Shown here: positions 1 to 6,972 of the stretch, piece by piece
Position numbering within the stretch: position 1 is the stretch's first letter
How the letters are laid out: each line of letters begins with the position of its first letter
Source: Parabacteroides sp. PF5-6
GTDB taxonomy: Bacteria; Bacteroidota; Bacteroidia; Bacteroidales; Tannerellaceae
DNA length: 36,078 nucleotides
Assembly: GCF_029504695.1 (NCBI RefSeq)
Contig: NZ_JAQFIN010000020.1
Location: 1-36,078, forward strand
Direction: 5' to 3'
The notes under the pieces: model-generated
What the model saw: the letters and a program-made list of their open reading frames with translations, nothing else
What the model was told of the DNA's origin: nothing
Databases searched by the model: none
Position numbers and translations under genes: made by a program

Positions 1-58
1 GAGGACGTAGATGACTTTGCGGCTTCGTCCGTTTCCCGATTCAACTTCTTCTACCTCA

Positions 59-169
59 CCCGGGGAATCTTCCCCTCCCCCCCCGGGGAACTTTTCCTCT
101 GCTGCCCCGGGGAAAAGTTCCCCGCCCCCCCCGGGGAACTTTCCCCCCTCTGGGGCCGAATCTTCCGCC
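59..169. repeat. GC-rich palindromic repeat array (about 5 units)
   Basis: Five degenerate units are built on CCCCGGGGAA followed by a C/T-rich stretch. The GGGG blocks start at 62, 85, 109, 133 and 152, so the first four are spaced 23-24 bp. Individual units are partial palindromes of the type GGGGAA..TTCCCC. The apparent reading frame across 11-217 is low-complexity Ser/Pro and is not a believable protein. Function is unknown. The array directly abuts the 22-bp array at 185-272. Confidence 0.7.
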
Positions 170-184
170 TCTTCCCCCCTTTTT

Positions 185-272
185 CAAACTACCGGTACTT
201 TGTGCGCAAACTACTAATATTTTGTCGCCAAACTACCGGTAGTTAGTGCGCAAACTACCGGTAGTTTCTGAA
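185..272. repeat. 22-bp tandem array, 4 units (ACCGGT core)
   Basis: Four consecutive units start at 185, 207, 229 and 251, an exact 22-bp period. Each begins CAAACTAC. Units 3 and 4 contain the perfect 14-bp palindrome AACTACCGGTAGTT. Unit 1 has one changed arm base, and unit 2 is degenerate in the core. The last unit runs into a 54-bp block that recurs at 30156-30209. The units are contiguous without spacers, so this is not a CRISPR array. Confidence 0.85.
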
Positions 273-304
273 GAGAATATTAAGTTCTCATTTTCAATGG
301 TTTA
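251..304 (+). repeat. Duplicated 54-bp intergenic block, copy 1
   Basis: This block matches 30156-30209 at roughly 50 of 54 positions. It starts with the last 22-bp unit and continues through GAAGAGAATATTAA and CTCATTTTCAATGGTTTA. A small dyad (GAGAA...TTCTC) sits in its middle. No reading frame accounts for the conservation. Confidence 0.85.
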
Positions 305-325
305 TAAATCCGTGAAGTTCGCATC

Positions 326-498
326 GAAGAAAATGGGAAGATTTTCTTCGGTAGTTGGTAGTGGGTAGTTAGTAGTTGGTAGGCGCGGAGCGGCAAATAG
401 AAGAAAATGGGAAGATTTTCTTCGGTAGTTGGTAGTGGGTAGTTAGTAGTTGGTAGGCGCGGAGCGGTAAATCGAAGAAAATCTGAAGATCTTCCGGT
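326..498. repeat. 74-bp tandem repeat, about 2.3 copies
   Basis: Copies start at 326, 400 and 474 (the last is partial), an exact 74-bp period. Copies 1 and 2 are almost identical. Each contains the perfect hairpin GAAGAAAAT-GGGAAG-ATTTTCTTC and a TAGT/GGTAGT-rich tract. The third copy has diverged (GAAGAAAATCTGAAGATC) and runs into the inverted-repeat element at 492. No coding function is visible. Confidence 0.9.
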
Positions 499-694
499 GA
501 TAGCAAATGGACATTCCTGGCTCTCCTCCTTTGAAAAGGAGGAGTACCCGAACGAAGAGAGGGGGAGGTGGTTAGATCTTTTAAGTGACTATTAATTAGC
601 AATATAAGAATCTAACCACCTCCCGGCTCGTACCTCGCCGTACTCCTCCTTTTCAAAGGAGGAGAGCCGAGAATGTCCACTTGCTACCCCGGAA
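492..694. mobile_element. MITE-like inverted-repeat element (about 203 bp)
   Basis: Two long arms (492-578 and 608-694) are near-complete reverse complements around a 29-bp AT-rich centre. Perfectly matched stretches include 519-547 with 640-668 (29 bp) and 563-577 with 610-624 (15 bp). The tips are TTCCGG and CCGGAA. Each arm also carries its own palindrome, CTCCTCCTTT...AAAGGAGGAG. There is no transposase, so this would be a non-autonomous element or a structured intergenic repeat. No clear target-site duplication was identified. Confidence 0.65.
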
Positions 695-730
695 AACCTT
701 CACTTCTCACAAGATTTGAATGCGCGACAC

Positions 731-826
731 TGAACGCCGCAAGCGTTCAATGTTCGTAACCGCGGGTGTAGCGAAGCAAACCCGTGGTGAAAGAAGTATC
801 ATACCAACCAACCCCGAAGCGGGTTG
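731..826. repeat. REP-like hairpin cluster
   Basis: Three stem-loops lie in a row: TGAACGC/GCGTTCA (731-749), a 9-bp stem ACCGCGGGT/ACCCGTGGT with one mismatch (759-788), and CAACCC/GGGTTG with a short loop (809-826). Their density and lack of coding potential resemble REP-type repeats. No associated transposase is present in the window. Confidence 0.55.
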
Positions 827-848
827 AACAACCTTAAAGAGATCCCAA

Positions 849-1008
849 AAACGTTCATTTACATTAGTCGTTTGGCGTGACTCGGCATAATCCAAGTAAA
901 CTTGGCTTCTGCACTCGCTACTTCAAACGTTCATTTACATTAGTCGTTTGGCGTGACTCGGCATAATCCAAGTAAACTTGGCTTCTGCACTCGCTACTTC
1001 AAACGTTC
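849..1008. repeat. 76-bp tandem repeat, 2 copies plus a stub
   Basis: Two essentially identical copies start at 849 and 925. A third begins at 1001 and continues only for AAACGTTC. Each copy contains the hairpin CCAAGT-AA-ACTTGG (892-905 and 968-981). Such identity indicates a recent tandem duplication. No gene is supported here. Confidence 0.9.
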
Positions 1009-1023
1009 CACCCCTCTTTTTTT

Positions 1024-1081
1024 GTGGAACAAAAGTTTCACCTCGTTCCACATAAGTGGAACTTTTGGAACAGAGTTTCAT
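1024..1081. terminator. Palindromic TGGAAC repeats, possible HTCS terminator
   Basis: The sequence alternates GTGGAAC/GTTCCAC motifs, including the hairpin GTTCCAC-ATAA-GTGGAAC at 1045-1062. The region lies 12-70 bp past the HTCS stop, read on the minus strand. On that strand it is followed by an A run rather than a T run, so a terminator role is tentative. It may equally be another short palindromic repeat array. Confidence 0.35.
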
Positions 1082-1092
1082 GCTTATTCTGT

Positions 1093-4000
1093 TTACTCAC
1101 TTCCCAATTCCCGGATAAACTCGGTAGGCGTCTTGCCGTATTGCTTCTGGAAGCAGGTGGAGAAGTAGGTCGGGGAGGAGAAGCCGACGCGGAACGCGAT
1201 GTCGTTGATACGGGTCTCGCCGGCCTGGATCAGTTGCACGGCTTTTTTGAGGCGCGACACGCGGATGAAGTCGTTGGGCGACAGGCCCGACAGCCCTTTG
1301 ACCTTGCGGTAAAGGCTCGAGGTACTCATGCCCATCTCGGCGGCAAGCGACTCGACACTCATCGTATCGCTGGTCAGGTTCTTATCGAGATAGACATTGA
1401 ATTTGTTCAGGAAGATATCATCCAATGGAGAGACGGCCAGGGTCTGGGTAGGCATAAGCGGTTTCTCGAGATAGGCCTTGCTCAGCATCTCCCGGCTTTT
1501 TAACAGGTTGACCACCTGGGCCTGCAGCAACTCCATAGAGAACGGTTTCTCCATATAGGCGTCGGCGCCTTTGTTCAATCCTTCGAGGCGCGACTGCAGG
1601 TTGTGCTGCGCCGTAAGGATGATAAAGGGGATATGGCTATAGTGTACGTTGTTTTTCACTTTGTTGCAGAGTTCGAATCCATCCATCACCGGCATCATGA
1701 TATCACTGATAATCAGGTTGATACTGTTGTTCTCGAGCACGGTCAGCGCTTCTTCACCGTTCTCGGCTTCGAGCACATGGTACTTCTCTTTGAGGTCTTC
1801 GACGATAAACTGGCGCATATCTTTTTGGTCTTCTACCACCAGGATGGCCTGTTTCAACGTCGGTGAGGGTACGGTTGCTTCTTTGGCCTCGGTCGGCGTT
1901 TCGTCGTCGGGCGTATTGACCAGGTAATGATCTTTTTGCTTGGTCGGTACTTCGAGGATGAACTGGTTGAGGTGTTCATTCGTATGCTGATAGTTCAATG
2001 TGCCGGAATGAAATTCGGCCAACGTGCGCGAGAGAGACAAGCCGATACCGCTACCTTCGGTGTTCTCGTTCTCTTTCATGCGGTAGAACGGTTTGAATAT
2101 CTCTTCTTTCTCCGACAAGGGGATCAAAGCGCCGTCGTTGGTGATAATGATCTGAAGCGTATCGCGCTCTTCGTCGATCGTCGCCTGCAGGGTGACGGTT
2201 TTCTGCGAATATTTAAACGCGTTGGATATCAGGTTGCTGACGATCTTCGAGAAGGCTTCCCGGTCGATCGAGGCATACAACTGCTTATTGGGATAGAGGA
2301 TATGGAAGCTCTTCCCTTCGCGTTCGAACATCGGCAGGAAGGTCTGTATGATCGAATCGGTCAATGACCAAACATCCGTACGTACGAAGTTGAGCTTGAA
2401 GCCCCGGCTTTCCGTTTTGCGGAAGTCCAGTAGCTGGTTGCTCAGGTTCAACAGGCGGAGGGTGTTCTTTTCGATGATTTCGAGGTTATGCAAGACCGGT
2501 GCATAGTCTTTGCTCAGCCGTATGGCCTTTTCCAGGGGCGCTTTGATCAGGGTCAAAGGGGTTCGGATCTCATGGGTGATAAAAGTAAAGAACTGGATCT
2601 TGGCATTGTAGATCTCTTTCTCTTTTTCATTCTCATAGATCTCCTGTGCCCGCAGGTGTTTGCGTTCGAACTGACGCTTCTTGAGGTTGTAGAGCCAGTA
2701 GATAAAGGCCATCAGGAGCAGTACATAGAAGAGAATAGCCCAGGTGCTCCACCAGAAAGGCGGGGTGATGATGATCGATAGCGTCCGTTCGTTCTCTTGC
2801 CACACCTCACTGCTGTTTGTCGATTTGACCCGGAACACATATTCACCGGGAGAGAGGTAGGCGAAATTGACTTCGCGTTTGTACCCGATATCGAGCCAGT
2901 CTTTATCGAGGCCTTCGAGCATATACGTGTAGTGCACGGCATGCGGGGAGGTATAGTTCAATGCCGTGTAAGAGATTGTGAAAGAAGAAGAGTGATAGGG
3001 CAGTTTCAACGTGAAAGGAGTCTCGCCCGATAATTGCCCCAGTTCGTAGTTCTGCATTTGCTCGTTGGGCAAAGAGACGTTGGTGATGTAGACCGGTGGC
3101 GAATAGCTGTCGGTCTGGAACAGGCGGGGACTGAAAGAAAGCATCCCGTTGATAGTCCCGAAATAGATCGTTCCGTTAGGCGCTTTGTAGGAAGAATTGT
3201 AGTTGAACTGCGTTTCATGCAATCCTTCGGCACTGGAGAAAACATGCATGATATTGGTTTCCGGATTGAACTTCACCAGGCCATTCGCCGTGGTGATCCA
3301 GAAGTCGCCGTCGTCGTCTTCGACAATCCGGTAGACGATGTTACTGGGCAAGCCGTTCTCGGTGGTTATCCGGTTGAAAGAGTCGGTTTCTTCGTTGTAC
3401 AAAGAGAAACCATACATGGTGGTTACCCATATCTGCCCTTTGGAGTCTTCGAAGACGGAAGTGATACTGTTGCTTCCCAGGCTGAGCCTTTTATCGGAAG
3501 GTTGGTAGTGATTCAGGCGGTCGTCGTCGGGCAGATAGCGGTAGACCCCTGTTCGTGTGGCTACCCAGATGGTGCCTTTCGAGTCTTCCATAATCTGTCT
3601 GACATGGGTCCGGATGTATTGCCAGGGGGCAAAGCTGTCGCTTTCTTCTTTATATATAAGGAGTCCGGCGCTGGTTCCGATCAGGATCTCTCCGGCGGAA
3701 GTCTTATAAAAGCAGACCACATGGTCGGAGAAAAGCTTCTGATTCGTACTCGATTGCGAATATTGCTTGATCACTTTGCCGGTGTTGATATCCAGGATGT
3801 CTATTCCCCGGTTGAGTGAACCGATCCAGAGCTTGTCGCCGTCGACCATCAATCCCTGGATATTTATCGCCGAGATCTTATTGACCGGATGGTTGGCCGA
3901 GAAGTTGATCATCTCCCGGGTCGTCGGATTGTAGCGGTTGATGCCGTTGTCTTCGGTACCTAACCAGAGGTAGCCTTGCTTGTCGGGCACTATTTCGCGA

Positions 4001-5055
4001 ACCGCGTTCCCCAACATATCTTTATGGGTCTTACCGGCAATGTAATATTCGAAAGGTGTGTACTGCTGCGGCAGGTAATTGATCCCGCCAAAGAACGTGC
4101 CGACCCACATGCCGCCTTCCGAGTCTCGGGTGATGTTATATATCGCGTTGTCGGAAAGGGTAAACTCGTTGGTGAAGATTTTAGTCAGGCGATTGACCGA
4201 CTTATCGATCAGGTTGTAGATATAAAGCCCTGTTTCGCTGGCGACCCAAAAGGTATTATTGTTATACCCTTCGACCGCCCGCACGTAGATCTCGGGAATC
4301 AATGTCTCTACCTGTTGGGATTGGGTGTAGAACAGTTTGAGCCCGGCTTTGCTTGTACCGACGAATATGCCGACATCGGGTAAAACATCCAGCGAAGTGA
4401 TATGGGTCTTGTCTTCTATCTCTTCTTCCGTCAGGACCGAAAAGGGCACAAAACGCTCGGTCTCTTTCCGGTAGATAAACAATTGCGTTTGATTGGCAAA
4501 TATAGGTGTTCCGTTCTCAAGCACACTCATGGCATGGGGGTAGAAATATTCCGTGGCCGGATAGATACGAAACTCTTTATTGGCCGGACTGTAACGAACC
4601 AACTTATCACTCGACATGAACCAGAGGTTTTTCTGGTTGTCTTCGCATACTTTGCGATAGACCTCATCTACTAACTCCCCGGGGATATATTCCAATGGAT
4701 AGAAAGCATTGGATTCATAGTCGTAATAGCAGGTTCCGCCATTGGTGCACACCCATATCTTACCCGTAGAGTCTTCCAGAAGATCATAGATACAATCGTT
4801 GGGAAGCCCTTCGCCAAAAGGAAGCGAAGAGTTATGGCGATAGGTAATGAAGTTGTATCCGTCGAAGCGGTTCAAGCCATCCTCTGTTCCGAACCACATA
4901 AATCCCCGTTTATCCTGCAAAGAGCAATACACCGAGTTGTGCGATAACCCTTGCCGGTTGGTATAATGACGAAAATAGTAATCGCATCCGGGATCAGCAT
5001 TTACCTGAAAAGAACCCCATAGGAGTGAAAAGAGTAGAAAGTAGATAAATCTCAT
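1093..5055 (-). CDS. Hybrid two-component system sensor/regulator (HTCS)
   Basis: This 1320-residue one-protein phosphorelay would sense a glycan fragment in the periplasm and regulate transcription. Visible order: signal peptide (about 1-20), repeated Reg_prop propeller blades with recurring W-(F/V)-GT-x-x-G motifs (about 30-690), a Y_Y_Y domain (about 700-763), one membrane helix (about 771-790), histidine kinase with HEIRTP at H828, an ATPase domain with GSGIGLSL, a receiver (from about 1070, phosphoacceptor D1118 in SDIMMPVMDG), and a C-terminal AraC-type helix-turn-helix (about 1230-1318). The length is typical of Bacteroides-type HTCS proteins. The family usually sits beside a polysaccharide utilisation locus, but no SusC/SusD pair is in this window; the partner may lie left of base 1. 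The ATG at 5053-5055 precedes a good signal peptide. Confidence 0.95.
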   Translation of the reverse strand: MRFIYFLLFSLLWGSFQVNADPGCDYYFRHYTNRQGLSHNSVYCSLQDKRGFMWFGTEDGLNRFDGYNFITYRHNSSLPFGEGLPNDCIYDLLEDSTGKIWVCTNGGTCYYDYESNAFYPLEYIPGELVDEVYRKVCEDNQKNLWFMSSDKLVRYSPANKEFRIYPATEYFYPHAMSVLENGTPIFANQTQLFIYRKETERFVPFSVLTEEEIEDKTHITSLDVLPDVGIFVGTSKAGLKLFYTQSQQVETLIPEIYVRAVEGYNNNTFWVASETGLYIYNLIDKSVNRLTKIFTNEFTLSDNAIYNITRDSEGGMWVGTFFGGINYLPQQYTPFEYYIAGKTHKDMLGNAVREIVPDKQGYLWLGTEDNGINRYNPTTREMINFSANHPVNKISAINIQGLMVDGDKLWIGSLNRGIDILDINTGKVIKQYSQSSTNQKLFSDHVVCFYKTSAGEILIGTSAGLLIYKEESDSFAPWQYIRTHVRQIMEDSKGTIWVATRTGVYRYLPDDDRLNHYQPSDKRLSLGSNSITSVFEDSKGQIWVTTMYGFSLYNEETDSFNRITTENGLPSNIVYRIVEDDDGDFWITTANGLVKFNPETNIMHVFSSAEGLHETQFNYNSSYKAPNGTIYFGTINGMLSFSPRLFQTDSYSPPVYITNVSLPNEQMQNYELGQLSGETPFTLKLPYHSSSFTISYTALNYTSPHAVHYTYMLEGLDKDWLDIGYKREVNFAYLSPGEYVFRVKSTNSSEVWQENERTLSIIITPPFWWSTWAILFYVLLLMAFIYWLYNLKKRQFERKHLRAQEIYENEKEKEIYNAKIQFFTFITHEIRTPLTLIKAPLEKAIRLSKDYAPVLHNLEIIEKNTLRLLNLSNQLLDFRKTESRGFKLNFVRTDVWSLTDSIIQTFLPMFEREGKSFHILYPNKQLYASIDREAFSKIVSNLISNAFKYSQKTVTLQATIDEERDTLQIIITNDGALIPLSEKEEIFKPFYRMKENENTEGSGIGLSLSRTLAEFHSGTLNYQHTNEHLNQFILEVPTKQKDHYLVNTPDDETPTEAKEATVPSPTLKQAILVVEDQKDMRQFIVEDLKEKYHVLEAENGEEALTVLENNSINLIISDIMMPVMDGFELCNKVKNNVHYSHIPFIILTAQHNLQSRLEGLNKGADAYMEKPFSMELLQAQVVNLLKSREMLSKAYLEKPLMPTQTLAVSPLDDIFLNKFNVYLDKNLTSDTMSVESLAAEMGMSTSSLYRKVKGLSGLSPNDFIRVSRLKKAVQLIQAGETRINDIAFRVGFSSPTYFSTCFQKQYGKTPTEFIRELGSE

Positions 5056-5088
5056 GGTATGGACAGGTGTCTAAAACTAAATACTGCA

Positions 5089-5096
5089 CAAAACTA
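5089..5096 (-). promoter_or_regulatory. Possible -7 box for the HTCS gene
   Basis: On the minus strand this reads TAGTTTTG, matching the Bacteroidetes TAnnTTTG box, 33 bp before the ATG. No clear TTTG -33 element is seen at the expected distance. Confidence 0.4.
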
Positions 5097-5287
5097 ATAA
5101 AATACCGCCAATCTCTCTTGGGTCTGGCATAAATAATCGTTCATTCCTTAACTTATCGTTCAGGGAAAAGGACTTTGAACGATTTGTTAAGCTTTTTGAT
5201 CGATGCTTTAACCCTTGTTTGAACGGAAAAGCGTTTATTTGTAATGAAAAACTAACTTAATCCATCTATCTGTAGTATCAACATTGT

Positions 5288-5335
5288 TTTGCCGGAATGC
5301 AAGTGCGTATGATCTCGCACTTTCATTTCGGCAAA
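5288..5335. other. Long intergenic stem-loop
   Basis: The left arm TTTGCCGGAATGCAAGTGCG and the right arm at 5316-5335 pair over 20 bp with two mismatches and an 8-nt loop (5308-5315). It is more than 230 bp from either flanking start codon. It could be a small-RNA terminator, a palindromic regulatory site or a repeat. Confidence 0.6.
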
Positions 5336-5588
5336 TTTCTTTTACCCAAGTCTTTTTGCAGTCAATGTACGTCAAGTTGTTAAAAAAGCATTTTTTCTCT
5401 TTTCCGTCAAGGGTATTTCTCCTTTGAACTGTCTTATGCATATAGGCGACATTTTAGAGTGTGTTAAATGAAAAGGTTAAAACTGTTTATATATACAAAA
5501 GGTTGGTAGTGCATTTTTGATCTGCGCAGGCAGATTGGGTAACAAAACTTTTATTTACGTTTGTGACTTTAGCTGAATACGGGATGTA

Positions 5589-5620
5589 TTTGGCTAAAGT
5601 TTTTTATATTCGTACTTTTG
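5589..5620 (+). promoter_or_regulatory. Bacteroidetes sigma-ABfr-type promoter
   Basis: TTTG at 5589-5592 and TACTTTTG at 5613-5620 match the -33 and -7 elements of the Bacteroides consensus with a 20-bp spacer. Transcription would start near 5627, giving a leader of about 40 nt before the ATG at 5669. Confidence 0.75.
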
Positions 5621-5668
5621 TGTGCATATATTGAAACAGAAGAATTAAGTACCTAACAGGCAAAGAAG

Positions 5669-5890
5669 ATGAAGAATCCCATCCAAATGATCAAACAATG
5701 CTTTGAAAAAGAAGAACCTTATTTTGTGTTGCGCGGACAGGATCTCTGTGCCCTGGCTGCCATCGAAGCGTATTATGAAGCGGTAAAGACCCAGGTGAGT
5801 GATCCTTATTTTATTGAAGAGATCGAAGAGATCATGAAGGACTTCCGGGCTTACCGGGAAGAGGTCAGTAAAACAAAAATCCCCGATTAA
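5669..5890 (+). CDS. Small conserved-looking protein of unknown function
   Basis: This 73-residue, acidic, probably all-helical protein begins MKNPIQMIKQCFEKEEPYF and has no signal peptide, membrane segment or cysteine motif. I do not recognise the family. Support for it being real: a well-formed promoter just upstream, an ATG after an A/G-rich stretch, and only 11 bp to the YigZ gene, with which it probably forms an operon. The repeated E-E and aromatic pattern suggests a compact helical bundle. No function is proposed. Confidence 0.75.
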   Translation: MKNPIQMIKQCFEKEEPYFVLRGQDLCALAAIEAYYEAVKTQVSDPYFIEEIEEIMKDFRAYREEVSKTKIPD

Positions 5891-5901
5891 TACGTGTTTT
5901 T

Positions 5902-6498
5902 ATGATCAACGATAGCTATAAGACCGTAAAGGAATTAGCCGAAGGTTTTTATTCGGAGAAAAGAAGCCGTTTTATCTCTTATATTATTCCGGTACGAACG
6001 GTGGAAGAGGTCAAAGCGGAGATTGATAAATATCGCAAACAATATTATGATGCCCGTCATGTGTGTTGGGCGTATATGCTGGGAGCGGATCGTACGACCT
6101 TCCGGGCGAACGACGATGGTGAACCTTCTTCTACAGCCGGCAAACCGATTCTGGGGCAGATCAATTCGAATGAACTGACCGATGTGCTTATCGTTGTCAT
6201 CCGTTACTTCGGAGGGATCGAGTTAGGCACGAGCGGTTTGATTGTTGCTTACCGTTCGGCTGCTGCCGACGCGATCGCCCATGCCGAGATCGAAGAACGC
6301 ACGGTCGACGAAGAGATCACTGTCGCTTTCGAATATCCTTACCTGAATGGTATCATGCGAATCGTAAAAGAAGATAACCCGACCATCATTTCCCAGCAAT
6401 TCGAGATGGACTGCGAAATGACATTACGCATACGCAAAGGAGAAGCCGAACGCCTGAAGAACCGGTTATTGAAAGTCGAGACCGCCCGGCTTCTGTAA
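5902..6498 (+). CDS. YigZ/IMPACT family protein
   Basis: This 198-residue cytosolic protein is of the UPF0029/Impact family. The N-terminal Impact domain (about 18-125) shows the family hallmark DDGEPSSTAGKPIL followed by VVIRYFGGIELGTSGLI. The C-terminal part (about 135-198) fits the DUF1949 ferredoxin-like domain. The length is near the bacterial YigZ norm of about 200. Eukaryotic IMPACT modulates translation control; the bacterial role is not firmly established. It probably is cotranscribed with the 73-residue gene ahead of it. The ORF closes just before a large inverted repeat. Confidence 0.93.
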   Translation: MINDSYKTVKELAEGFYSEKRSRFISYIIPVRTVEEVKAEIDKYRKQYYDARHVCWAYMLGADRTTFRANDDGEPSSTAGKPILGQINSNELTDVLIVVIRYFGGIELGTSGLIVAYRSAAADAIAHAEIEERTVDEEITVAFEYPYLNGIMRIVKEDNPTIISQQFEMDCEMTLRIRKGEAERLKNRLLKVETARLL

Positions 6499-6547
6499 GC
6501 TGTCCGCCAACAAGTCAAAAAAAACTCCGGCAGCCTTTTTCGCAACA

Positions 6548-6874
6548 CCACATAAAAGTTTTTACCCCGGTCTTCACCTTTCACCCGGTCGCCTGATCCC
6601 TGTATTGATCAGCGTTTCGGATGAAAGCTTGATAAAGAACTTCCCAAAGTGTATCGTTCTAAAAAAAGTGAACTGTTTTAGTTCCCAAAAGGCCGCCGGA
6701 GTTTCCCAAAAGGCCGGCAGGGTTTTCCCAAAGGCCGGCGGCCTTTTTCGGGAAACCGCCAGGTTTGTCGTTTTTTTAAAGGTATTCCTTTATCTTTCAC
6801 CCGAAACGCTGATCAATACAGGGATCTCCTCTTGGGGTGAAAGGTGAAGGGTAGGGTTTAACTTTTTATGTGGG
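6548..6874. repeat. Large imperfect inverted repeat (327 bp, MITE-like)
   Basis: The arms 6548-6637 and 6788-6874 are imperfect reverse complements. The longest perfect matches are 26 bp (6595-6620 with 6801-6826, containing CCCTGTATTGATCAGCG) and 15 bp (6572-6586 with 6835-6849). The roughly 150-bp centre contains the GGCCGG array. There is no transposase. It fills the gap between two convergent genes. Confidence 0.75.
6681..6760. repeat. GGCCGG palindromic repeat array inside the inverted repeat
   Basis: Three direct units of the form GTTTCCCAAAAGGCCGGC have CCC blocks starting at 6684, 6705 and 6727 (21-22 bp spacing). They are followed by an inverted unit (GCCTTTTTCGGGAAACCGCC, 6741-6760). 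The layout resembles the 22-bp arrays elsewhere in the window but with a different core. Confidence 0.75.
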
Positions 6875-6913
6875 ATGTGTTTGTTTCAGAAGTCGATCGA
6901 TAGAAGGCGTAAA

Positions 6914-6953
6914 ACGGAAAAAGCCGCTAATCCGGTGCAGGAGTAGCGGCTTT
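6914..6953 (-). terminator. Terminator of the receiver-kinase gene
   Basis: The perfect 10-bp stem AAAGCCGCTA (6920-6929) / TAGCGGCTTT (6944-6953) is followed on the minus strand by a T run (GGCTTTTTCCG). It lies 20 bp past the stop at 6973. Confidence 0.85.
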
Positions 6954-6972
6954 GTATCATGGATTGTTTTAC

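Larger units (their letters stand above)
5056..5668. other. 613-bp intergenic region
   Basis: The region separates the divergent HTCS and 5669 genes. It holds a possible HTCS -7 box, a strong 20-bp stem-loop at 5288-5335 and a good promoter for the + strand genes. An open frame on the minus strand (5235-5441) reads through the stem-loop and resembles no protein known to me. Confidence 0.6.

Noticed and set aside
11-217. 68-residue Ser/Pro-rich open frame
   Set aside because: It is produced by the GC-rich palindromic repeats and the 22-bp array, with no promoter or plausible start.
185-272. CRISPR-like array
   Set aside because: Units are contiguous with a 22-bp period and no unique spacers, and no cas genes are present.
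707-895. 62-residue minus-strand open frame in the hairpin and 76-bp repeat area
   Set aside because: It consists of repeat sequence; similar frames recur with each repeat copy.
3034-3819. Long + strand open frame (261 residues) inside the HTCS gene
   Set aside because: It lies antisense to a protein with complete HTCS domains; the translation is compositionally odd and resembles no family. Codon bias of the real gene explains the open frame.
5235-5441. 68-residue minus-strand open frame in the 5056-5668 gap
   Set aside because: It reads through the stem-loop at 5288-5335, has no promoter match and resembles no known protein.
6605-6847. 80-residue + strand open frame in the inverted repeat
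   Set aside because: Its sequence derives from the inverted arms and the GGCCGG array.
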